45,029 bases of DNA from Paraplanobispora takensis (lineage in GTDB: Bacteria; Actinomycetota; Actinomycetes; Streptosporangiales; Streptosporangiaceae), in assembly GCF_016863195.1 (NCBI RefSeq), contig NZ_BOOK01000069.1, positions 1-45,029 on the forward strand, written 5' to 3'. Positions 31,772-39,161 of the stretch are shown here, piece by piece. The number at the start of each line of letters is the position of its first letter. Position 1 is the first letter of the stretch. A model generated the notes under the pieces. The model was not told the origin of the DNA, made no database searches, and worked only from the letters and a program-made list of their open reading frames with translations. The translations under genes were made by a program, and so were the position numbers.

Positions 31772-34268
31772 GAGGACCGCTCCTGCTGCGCGTTTTTCCC
31801 GAATGCGTTGGTTGAGCAGTTATATCCCTAAGCGAGCGGTCGGGATCCGGCAGTGGTAGACAGATCAGTCGTACGTCGGCGCTCTGATTGTCGTGCTTTC
31901 TGAGTAACTGCTCATCGGCCGCCTCTCCATCCTTCCATCCAGGTGGGTAGGCCACTGGGCTTGTGCCGTACACCTGCTCGATGAGATCCGATACCTCGGT
32001 GGGTGAATGGATGTGAGTGCGATCCTTTAACAGTGCCCAGGTGCGCCAAGTGAGCGCTCGCGGGTACACCGCGCCGGTGTACGGCGGCAGCACCGGACCC
32101 TTGGCGGTCTCGGTCACACCCGTGATCACCAAGGTAAGCTCGGTCAGGTGGGGAAAGCGTCGATGCACCCTGCCGTGCCGCTGCACGCGGCCCATTCGCT
32201 GAATGAGACTGTCGATCGGCGCAAGATCACTCACTAGGACATCGAAATCTAGATCCAGGCTCGATTCCAAGACCTGTGTCCCCACGACAATGGCCCGAAC
32301 AGGGCGATGAGGGTTGCGCGCTCCCTCCTCTTCCGGAGGTCCGAACCGCTTGCGCAACGCTTCCTCGACCTCGTAGCGAGGCTTGTCTGCCATCTGGCCG
32401 GTGATGGCGAACAGTTCTGGCCGTTCCTCCGCGGGAAGCTTCTCGATGGCGGCTAGCAAATGGGTGTGTGTTGCTTCGGCGCGGCGGACCAGATTGTGGA
32501 CCACCGCGACACAGCCGCCCTTGCGGATCCTGCTGATCAACCAGTCCACGAGCTCTTCATCGGCTACGTTGTCCAGTTTCATCAGCCGGTTTGCGTTGAG
32601 ATCGCTCACCGCAATGGGGAACGTTTCGATGTTGTCGGCGGTAGCGTAGGTGAGCCGGGGGTAAGCAGATATCTGCTCGCGGGTGCCACTTTCCTCACGC
32701 CCCAGGCCAGTACGCCAGGTGGAAATGAGCTGGGTACGACGATGAGTGGGCAAGGTCGCCGATAGCAAGATCACAGAGACGCCGAGCAGTCCCATCCACC
32801 CCAAGACCCGGTCCAGCAGCCTCGACATGTAGGTATCGAAGGCATGCACCTCATCGATCACGATAATCTTGCCCGACAGCCCGGCAATGCGGACGAAGAC
32901 ATGCTTGGATCTGATCCCGGCCATCAGTACCTGGTCTACTGTTCCGGCGCCGACCGGCGCAAGCAGTCCCTTCTTGTGAGTGAACCACTCGCGAGCATCT
33001 GACTGGGCCGAGGTTTCCTCGCCTTCACCCTCATCCTCGTCTGCATTCACACAGACCGGCTGGATGGCGGCTCCGGTTACCTGGTTCAAAGCTTGTGCAG
33101 CTAAAAACTCGCCGGCACTGCCGTGCAGCAACCGCACGGCGAGATCAGGCTGATGGGACTCCAGCATCTTCCTGATATCGCGGTAAGCCTGGTTGCTGGT
33201 CGCCTTGGTCGGAGCCGCGAAGTATAGTCCCAGCCCATCTTCTGTTCCTGCGGCGGACCGAACCGCCTGTGCAGCAGCCTGTAAGGCCGCCTTCGTCTTT
33301 CCCTCACCTGTCGGCGCCTCTAAGATCAACAACGTCGGGGAGTCGAGGACGTGGCTCAACCCCTCCACGGCTACCTGAACCGGGCGTGGTTCCTCATTGA
33401 AAAGGGCTCTGAAGCTCACATCTTCCGGCGGCCTCCAGGAAGTCCACCCTGCTCGCTCCACCGCCGTCACCGCTAGGTTCCTGACTTGAGCTGCGTAGGT
33501 GCCGAGATCTACTGCAGCTCCCTTGTAGGGGAAATTCACCGTGTCAGAAGCGATCCAGTCGCTTGCTGAGGTCAGTCCGGACAAGGCGACAAGAAGCCCC
33601 AGGTCAATCTGCACCTGCCTCCATGAAGCCGTCGGCGGTAATTCCAATCCCCATCGATGCAGAAGTTCGTTGACTAGTCCGTCGCACCAGCTATTCCATC
33701 TTGCCCCTCCCCAGTCCCCCCACTTCTTGCGAGCCTCGCTGACCGTTGCGCTGCGAGGGATGAAGCCATGGTGTCCCCCGAGCGCGTAGGCGATGTCTTG
33801 AGCCGTGCGTCGCGTTGCGCCCCATTGCCGCAATATCCGATCCATGTGTATGGCGGTGAGGACTCCGTGGGGGGTATCCACACGTTGCCGTAACTGTTTG
33901 TGGTCAGGCATCTCGCGGAGCGTGGCGGCTGCAGGCTCACCCATAAGCCCTATGGCGAGGTCGCGACGCAACGCCTGAAAGGCTGGGGACAGCTTACCGA
34001 GGTCATGCAATCCGCAGAAGAATGGTATCCATGCTCGTGCGTCGCCGATCGGCGCGAGTGCTGATGAGAGTCTTGCCTGAACCCAAGGGCTGAGTAGCTT
34101 TCCATATAGCAACTCTGCTACTGCCATTGTGTCAATCGCGTGACAGATTAATGGGTGCATCGCATCTTCGTTGCCCGCTTTGCCCCACGGTGTCCGAAAG
34201 TCTAGGCCGTGTCCTTCGATGTCGCTCAATGAGAAGCCTCGCGATGTCAGGTTTGCCGACCGCAACAA
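31758..34268 (-). CDS. cas3: Cas3, HD nuclease-helicase
   Basis: An 836-aa protein with an N-terminal HD nuclease: His38 in MHPLICHAIDTMAVAELL, His88-Asp89 in LHDLGK, and GGHHG at about 164-168. The helicase follows: Walker A EAPTGEGKTK (317-326), IDEVHAFD (DEVH at 472-475), SATLP at 503, then VGTQVLESSLDLDFDV and QRMGRVQRHGR (motifs V and VI). It degrades DNA at Cascade R-loops. All catalytic residues seen are intact. GTPWGK-like text just before His38 fits the usual N-terminus. It is the first gene of the operon. Confidence 0.96.
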   Translation of the reverse strand: MLRSANLTSRGFSLSDIEGHGLDFRTPWGKAGNEDAMHPLICHAIDTMAVAELLYGKLLSPWVQARLSSALAPIGDARAWIPFFCGLHDLGKLSPAFQALRRDLAIGLMGEPAAATLREMPDHKQLRQRVDTPHGVLTAIHMDRILRQWGATRRTAQDIAYALGGHHGFIPRSATVSEARKKWGDWGGARWNSWCDGLVNELLHRWGLELPPTASWRQVQIDLGLLVALSGLTSASDWIASDTVNFPYKGAAVDLGTYAAQVRNLAVTAVERAGWTSWRPPEDVSFRALFNEEPRPVQVAVEGLSHVLDSPTLLILEAPTGEGKTKAALQAAAQAVRSAAGTEDGLGLYFAAPTKATSNQAYRDIRKMLESHQPDLAVRLLHGSAGEFLAAQALNQVTGAAIQPVCVNADEDEGEGEETSAQSDAREWFTHKKGLLAPVGAGTVDQVLMAGIRSKHVFVRIAGLSGKIIVIDEVHAFDTYMSRLLDRVLGWMGLLGVSVILLSATLPTHRRTQLISTWRTGLGREESGTREQISAYPRLTYATADNIETFPIAVSDLNANRLMKLDNVADEELVDWLISRIRKGGCVAVVHNLVRRAEATHTHLLAAIEKLPAEERPELFAITGQMADKPRYEVEEALRKRFGPPEEEGARNPHRPVRAIVVGTQVLESSLDLDFDVLVSDLAPIDSLIQRMGRVQRHGRVHRRFPHLTELTLVITGVTETAKGPVLPPYTGAVYPRALTWRTWALLKDRTHIHSPTEVSDLIEQVYGTSPVAYPPGWKDGEAADEQLLRKHDNQSADVRLICLPLPDPDRSLRDITAQPTHSGKTRSRSGPHERN

Positions 34269-34503
34269 GATTCGGATGGTACACGGAAAGGCGAACTAAA
34301 GGCCCGCTATGTGAGAAGCGCGCCAATGTCAACATGGTGGAACGCGTTTGGCGGTGTACGGTGGCCTGATCCGCAGCTGGCGGCTTGAACGATGCATCCC
34401 GCTCGTTGAAAACTCCAAGTGTAATTGGAAAGTAGCAGGTCGGAAAGTGCCCTCCCGTGGTGCGTGGTGAGCTGACGGTGGGTAAACGCGAGCTCTACGA
34501 GAA
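34269..34503. promoter_or_regulatory. Divergent region between cas3 and array 3
   Basis: About 235 bp hold no gene. They must contain the cas3 promoter (minus) and any leader of array 3 (plus). The stretch 34398-34414 is nearly the same as the leader string of array 2. A very degenerate repeat-like segment (about 34447-34474, ending GGTGAGCTG) suggests the array once extended further left. Confidence 0.5.
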
Positions 34504-34776
34504 GATTCCCCATGCTCCTGGGGAGTGAGCCGGGCAACGACCAGGTCACCCCGCTCATCGATCGAGTCCTCTCCACGCCCGTGGGGGTGAGCCGATGCTC
34601 GACACCACCGCAATGCTGCGCGGCCAGTCCTCCCCACGCCCGTGGGGGTGAGCCGCCGAGGGTGCGGAGGGCGCGGACGACGGCGGTGTCCTCCCCACGC
34701 TCGTAGGGGTGAGCCGATCACCTACCGGCGGTGTCAGCTGCTGGGCCTATCTTCCCCACGTCTATGGGATGCGTCG
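34504..34776 (+). CRISPR. CRISPR array 3, decayed mini-array (5 repeats)
   Basis: Five repeats start at 34504, 34566, 34627, 34688 and 34749. The third (34627) matches the I-E repeat of arrays 1 and 2 exactly, and the second has one change (CCTCTCC). The first (AAGATTCCCC.. type) and fifth (CTTCCCCACGTCTATGGG) are strongly decayed, and the fourth carries GCTCGTAGG. Orientation is the same as array 1 and divergent from cas3. Loss at both ends suggests an array no longer renewed. Confidence 0.92.
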
Positions 34777-34966
34777 TTGAAGAGGGCAGGTGTGTAAGTT
34801 TGGATCTGGTGGAGGCAGTCTGGCGCCAGCTCCTCGTTGATCATGCTTGGAGTCCTCTTCGATCGTGATCATTCCCAATGTCTTCCCACAAACTGAAGAA
34901 ATGGGAGAAGGGGAAGGCGTTTGCCCAGGTGGAAGCCGCCGGTGCGCCTCGCTGGGTTGGTGTCTC
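34777..34966. other. Gap between array 3 and the tRNA half
   Basis: About 190 bp without a supported gene. It is moderately AT-rich (TCGTGATCATTCCCAATGTC and AAACTGAAGAAATGGG) compared with the surroundings. No repeat unit or hairpin was recognised. Confidence 0.4.
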
Positions 34967-35008
34967 ATAATCCCTGGGTCGCGGGTTCGAGTCCCGCCCG
35001 CCCTACCC
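34967..35008 (+). pseudogene. 3' half of a tRNA-Met-like gene, attachment-site scar
   Basis: CTCATAA is a perfect anticodon loop (CAT), followed by a variable region, a T arm GCGGG-TTCGAGT-CCCGC, and a 7-nt acceptor strand CCGCCCT plus ACC. No matching 5' acceptor, D arm or 5' anticodon strand exists upstream: the preceding bases do not pair with the anticodon stem. Tyrosine integrases often recombine within tRNA genes between anticodon loop and 3' end, leaving such a half at one end of the integrated DNA. With the tRNA on the + strand, the inserted DNA should lie to its left. Confidence 0.75.
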
Positions 35009-35179
35009 TCCACAGCCTTGACAAGAGTGTCCCTGAACTGCACTTTTGCTCTTTGAGGCGATCTTCTGCCGTCCGGCTGTCAACGGTCGTCATCGGCCTC
35101 TGACGGTTGATCGTGCCGAATACGTGCCGAAGTTTCAGCGAAGAGCCGAGCCCTACTCGGCGGAGTGGGATGCTTCTCA
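35009..35179. other. Gap after the tRNA half
   Basis: About 170 bp without a gene. The text contains GTGCCGAATACGTGCCGAAG, a short tandem-like string, and fragments of intergenic type. No tRNA or terminator other than the preceding tRNA end is seen. Confidence 0.35.
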
Positions 35180-35340
35180 CCCCTGTAGCCGCGCGGCCCG
35201 CTTCGAGCAAGTCCAGTACCTTGCGCCGGAACTCCGGCGGGTAGCCCCGTCGTCCCATGCCACCTTCCTCTCATCAAGCGGCACAAGAATCCAGAAATCC
35301 ACCTCCACTCAACCCGGGGCACACCAAAGTCTCCACCGAA
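35180..35340 (-). pseudogene. IS3-type transposase remnant (start of orfA)
   Basis: The minus strand encodes MGRRGYPPEFRRKVLDLLEAGR, the usual beginning of an IS3-family OrfA, and then the homology stops. The bases upstream of the start (about 35264-35340) read like the end of an insertion sequence. The rest of the element is gone, so it was cut during later rearrangement. Confidence 0.65.
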
Positions 35341-35497
35341 GCCGGGGCGATTCACCCCGCTCGCTGATCTTCGCTGGGGGAGCGTGACGGCTTGACTTGG
35401 TCCCACCTGGAACCGTTGAAGATCTGCGGGACCGGCGCGGTCTGTGGACTCGGGAACTGCCGTCCCCGAACCCCTGTCAGGCGAGAGCGTCGCCCGC

Positions 35498-36538
35498 TCA
35501 GCGGGCGTGGGGGCTGGCGTCACCCGCTGACACGCCGGCCCGCGCGTCAAGCGCCGCGTCGAGAGCCTTGAGTGTGCGCTTGTGGGTGAGGTGGGCACGC
35601 AGCCGGGCCAGCTGGGACAGCGCGGCCTCGCCGTCCATCCGCGACAGCGCATACACGGCCGCGCCGGCGACCAGCGGACTGCGCGGCCCACTGCCCGGGA
35701 TCTCGCGCAGAGCCGTCTCCACCAACTCGCCGAGGAGCCGGGCCGTATCGGAGTGCGGGGGCGAGAAGGCCAGCACCCAGATCAGCCCGCGCAGCGTGAC
35801 GGCGTTGTAGGAGTCGAAGTCCTCCGGATGGCCGCCGCGCAGCGGCAGCGGGCGGGGCCGCCCGGCCAGGCCGATCCAGTCAGCGATCTTGCGGCGGGCC
35901 TTCTCCCCGCCGATCTCCTCCAGGAGCGCTCCCGCCCGTCGTTCCCAGGCCGCCCCGGGCCTGGCAGCCCTGGCGGTGGCCGTGTGGGCCAGCAGTTCGC
36001 CCCACCGCCCGCCCAGACCCGGCAGGTCGGCCAATACCCTGTCGGCCCAGACCTCACCCGGGTTGATCGGTGGGTGACCGGACGAGGCCGCCAGCTCGCG
36101 CAGCCGGCCACCAGTCCACCAGCCCGTCATCGACGTCCGCCGGATGACGGCGACCAGTTCGGGCGAGAGGCCGCGCCCCGTCTCCAGCAGGTGGTCGGCC
36201 AGCCGGACGAGCAGGCCCGAGGCCGCGTACGTCACCTCCTCCTCGACATGGCCGAGAAGGAATGCGGCCACCTCCGGCATCGCGGTGAACGGCAGACCTC
36301 TGGTCACGATCTCCATCAAGGTGGCGATGTGGTCTCCCGCGTCCCCGTAGCGCAGCAGCGCGCCGGCGAGCCCGATCCGCAGTACGTCGTCCTGGGCGAG
36401 GAGGAACTCGGTCGCCGGTCGCTCTTCCAGGCTCCAGAAACCGCCCGGCGGGAGACCGCGCCGCGCCAGCGTCCCGGCCAGCGCTTCGACGTCACCCGCA
36501 CCGGCCAGCCGTCGGATCTCCTGGCTCATTTCCGTCAT
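35498..36538 (-). CDS. HEAT-like protein, probable N-terminal fragment of DUF4132 family
   Basis: A 346-aa all-helical protein with repeated pairs (FLLAQDDVLRIGLAGALLRYGDAGDHIATLMEIV; VAAFLLGHVEEEVTYAASGLLVRLADHLL; AAVYALSRMDGEAALSQLARLRAHLTHKRTLKALDAALD). The last part resembles the armadillo-like region just before the conserved C-terminal half of DUF4132/WGR proteins, and the frame stops soon after it. It may therefore be a truncated gene. The function of the family is not established. Confidence 0.5.
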   Translation of the reverse strand: MTEMSQEIRRLAGAGDVEALAGTLARRGLPPGGFWSLEERPATEFLLAQDDVLRIGLAGALLRYGDAGDHIATLMEIVTRGLPFTAMPEVAAFLLGHVEEEVTYAASGLLVRLADHLLETGRGLSPELVAVIRRTSMTGWWTGGRLRELAASSGHPPINPGEVWADRVLADLPGLGGRWGELLAHTATARAARPGAAWERRAGALLEEIGGEKARRKIADWIGLAGRPRPLPLRGGHPEDFDSYNAVTLRGLIWVLAFSPPHSDTARLLGELVETALREIPGSGPRSPLVAGAAVYALSRMDGEAALSQLARLRAHLTHKRTLKALDAALDARAGVSAGDASPHAR

Positions 36539-36549
36539 GCCGGGGCAGT

Positions 36550-38025
36550 TTATGGGCGCCAGCCGACATTCCGCGTACTTCCGGAGCGATCCCCTCGCGA
36601 GACGCAGCTCTCACCGGGCGGGTGCGCTGGTTCGGCAGGCGGGTCGGCAAGTACGAGCGTTTCATCCTGTCGGCGCCACCGTCCGTGTGAAGCCGGGTGA
36701 GAGCAACTTCGGACCGACATCGGGTTCCCAAGATCAGCAATGATCTCCGGCGGGTCCAAGTCAAGCCGGGCGGATTCCAGCGATCTTCGCAACACGGGGT
36801 CATTCGACTGTTGCGACGAGCTTAGCGAAGAGCTCGGCGGGGTCTGCCAGCCGAGGATCTTGCGGGGGCGGCTGTTGAGGTGGGCGGCGACGGCGTCGAG
36901 CTGGTCGGCAGTGAAAGAGGACAGGTCGGTGCCCTTCGGGAAGTACTGGCGGAGCAGGCCGTTCGTGTTCTCATTCGAGCCGCGCTGCCAGGGGCTGGCG
37001 GGCTCGCAGAAGTAGACGGGGATGCCGGTGACGGCGGTGAACTCGTCGTGGCGGCTCATCTCGCTGCCCTGATCCCAGGTGAGGGAGCGTGCGATCTGGC
37101 GAGGCAGGCCGGCGAAGGTCTCGATGAGGGCGTCGCGGACGTGTTCGGAGGTCTTGCCGTCGAGCAGATGCAGCAGCATGACGTAGCGGGTGGTGCGGTC
37201 GACGAGGGTGCCGATGGCGGAGCGGGTCCCCTGGCCGACGATGAGGTCGCCCTCCCAGTGGCCGGGCACCTGGCGGTCATCGACGTCACTGGGCCGCTGG
37301 TGGATGAGCTTGCCGGGGTCGATGAACCGGGTGGCGCGCTCATCGCCGCGTCGGCGGCGGCGCCGGGCCTGGCGGCCGGTGCGCAGGGTCTCGGGCTGGC
37401 GCTCCAGGCCGCCACGGTAGCTGAGGCAGATCGCCTGGTAGATGGTCTCGTGGGCAAGGTGCCGATCGGGCTCGTCGGGGAAGGCGGTGCGTAGGTCCTG
37501 GCTGATCCGCTCGGGGCTCCACCGCTGGTCGAGTCGCTGCTGGATGTAGGTCTTCAGCTCCGGGTCCCGTCGGACCTTGCCCTCCTTCGAGCGCGCTCGC
37601 CGGACGGCGGCACGCCGCTGAGCGCGGAACGGATGGTACGTGCCCGTGCGTTCGTCGCGGGTACGGCGCACTTCCCGGCTGATGGTGGCAGGACTGTGCT
37701 TGAGCCCTCGGGAGATCGCGCGCAGCGAGGCGCCGGCACGGAGCATGTCGGCGATGACGATCCGCTCGTCCTCCGACAGGAACCGTGGCGAGATCGTGCT
37801 GTCATCGGGCTGCTCGGTGATCGGCGCGTAGATGCGGACATTCCCCGCCCGATCTACGATCTTCCGTTCGTACCTCCACCGGTTGCCGGTCTTACGGTTG
37901 ACACCGACCTCTCGGCACGCGGCCGAGTTGCTCATTCCCTGCGCCATCAGGCGAAGGTATTGATCACGCTTGTCCGCCAGTGGAGCGGGTCCGCGCTTCT
38001 TAGGGCGGCGAAACGGCTTGGTCAT
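36550..38025 (-). CDS. IS30-family transposase with C-terminal frameshift
   Basis: A 491-aa frame. The N-terminal helix-turn-helix (YLRLMAQGMSNSAACREVGVNRKTGNRWRYE) is followed by a second HTH (ADMLRAGASLRAISRGLKHSPATISREVRR) and the DDE core: Asp in HWEGDLIVG, Asp in TWDQGSEM, Glu in SPWQRGSNENTNGLLRQYF. It should normally end within about 15 residues of RPRKILGWQTP. Adding one base in the G-run at 36839-36842 gives GWQTPAELFAKLVATVE and a stop near 36788. The observed frame instead runs on about 80 codons with no transposase character. It may still work if the tail is tolerated. Confidence 0.88.
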   Translation of the reverse strand: MTKPFRRPKKRGPAPLADKRDQYLRLMAQGMSNSAACREVGVNRKTGNRWRYERKIVDRAGNVRIYAPITEQPDDSTISPRFLSEDERIVIADMLRAGASLRAISRGLKHSPATISREVRRTRDERTGTYHPFRAQRRAAVRRARSKEGKVRRDPELKTYIQQRLDQRWSPERISQDLRTAFPDEPDRHLAHETIYQAICLSYRGGLERQPETLRTGRQARRRRRRGDERATRFIDPGKLIHQRPSDVDDRQVPGHWEGDLIVGQGTRSAIGTLVDRTTRYVMLLHLLDGKTSEHVRDALIETFAGLPRQIARSLTWDQGSEMSRHDEFTAVTGIPVYFCEPASPWQRGSNENTNGLLRQYFPKGTDLSSFTADQLDAVAAHLNSRPRKILGWQTPPSSSLSSSQQSNDPVLRRSLESARLDLDPPEIIADLGNPMSVRSCSHPASHGRWRRQDETLVLADPPAEPAHPPGESCVSRGDRSGSTRNVGWRP

Positions 38026-38099
38026 TGCAACATCCCAGGAGCCGGGTGTTGTGACGAGATCTAGAACCTAAGGTGGGGGAAGGGGGAGCCACTTCTAGC

Positions 38100-38382
38100 A
38101 CGTAGACCCAGGGCCGGCCGCTTCCTGAGCCTCACCGTGAAGATCGTGTCCAAGGTCGCCGGCCAGGTCGGCTTCACGGTGCTGCCGCGCCGCTGGATCG
38201 TGGAGCGATCGCTGAGCTGGTGCCTGCGCGCCCGGTGTGACGTCCGCGACTACGAACGCCCGCCCGCCCACAGCGAGGCCCATCTGTGCTGGGCCGCCAT
38301 CACGCTGATGACGCGACGGCTGACCACGAAAAACGCCCGGTCATCGACCCGCGTGCGGATCGCGTCACCCCAGGCCGCATGA
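38100..38382 (+). pseudogene. IS5-type transposase C-terminal fragment
   Basis: The frame reads VAGQVGFTVLPRRWIVERSLSWCLRARCDVRDYERPPAHSEAHLCWAAITLMTRRL, the conserved end of IS5-family DDE transposases (the VVERTFGWL and RDYER elements). The N-terminal two thirds are missing. It lies immediately beside the IS30 gene, so insertion there may have removed the rest. Confidence 0.8.
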
Positions 38383-38494
38383 GTCATCGGTCACTTCCAG
38401 GGCGAAGCGTCCGGCGATCTGCTCGTCCAACTCACCGAGCACGCCTGCCCGCGGAGCCGGGTTCGCCACCCGTCACAGTGTGAGCGCTCGCGCC

Positions 38495-38896
38495 TTACCG
38501 CGCGGCGTCACCGCCAGCCTCCTGCTCGTTTTCACGTGCTTCCTGACGCTCATGCGCCGCCCGCTGCCGATGCCCAGACACGTCCCCGACTCCCTGCTGA
38601 GCGGCCTGCTCATGCACCGCGGCGTTCTGGCGATGGGCCTGGGCGGCACGCCGATGACCGGCGCTGGCCTCGGCTTGCGCCCGCGCCGCCTCCTGGGCGG
38701 ACTGCTCGGCCCGCTCAGCGGCCTGCTGCGCCTGCTGGGGGCTGGAACCGGAGGTCACCTCCTGCGGGGAATGCGCCAGCTCTTCGATCCGCTCCCGCAC
38801 CTGCTCAGCCCGCTCATCAGCCCGCTGCGCCCGCTCATGAGCCCGCTGCGCGCGAGCCCGCGCCTCCGCATTGCGCTCCGGCACATGCTCGACCAT
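38495..38896 (-). CDS. Ala/Glu/Arg-rich coiled-coil protein
   Basis: A 133-aa protein dominated by helical repeats with Ala, Arg, Glu and Gln (RAHERAQRADERAEQVRERIEELAH; QQAQQAAERAEQSAQEAARAQAEA; RQRAAHERQEARENEQEAGG). It should form a long coiled coil and has no signal peptide. It lies beside a histidine kinase-regulator pair, and a second coiled-coil frame lies across that pair. Function unknown; low-complexity composition makes shadows on the other strand likely, but this frame has the clearest helix pattern. Confidence 0.6.
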   Translation of the reverse strand: MVEHVPERNAEARARAQRAHERAQRADERAEQVRERIEELAHSPQEVTSGSSPQQAQQAAERAEQSAQEAARAQAEASAGHRRAAQAHRQNAAVHEQAAQQGVGDVSGHRQRAAHERQEARENEQEAGGDAAR

Positions 38897-39161
38897 CGCG
38901 ATCTCCTACCCATCCACCGCATGATCAATCAAGGGATTACAAACAACCACTTAACACGCTGTGATGGTTGGGTTCGCCGACAGCGCGGGGCGACGAGGAA
39001 GAGTCTTTGATGGTGAGGCGCTGGGTGAAGCCGCTGGGCTCATCCCGGTGAAGCATCATCCTGGCCAGGGCGGTGTTTCGGTGATCGTTCGGCCTGGCGG
39101 CGCGGGTCAGGGCCGGTGAACAGGGCGATCAGATGGTGGACCGGGATGCGGGAGGGGCACG

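Noticed and set aside
34965-35258. A frame ending GRAGLEPATQGL
   Set aside because: This end is the known spurious translation of the antisense of a tRNA 3' half, and its first part is only the start of a broken transposase.
36780-38040. GTTGC words at both ends of the IS30 gene as terminal inverted repeats
   Set aside because: The two copies are in the same orientation rather than inverted, so they are not its ends.
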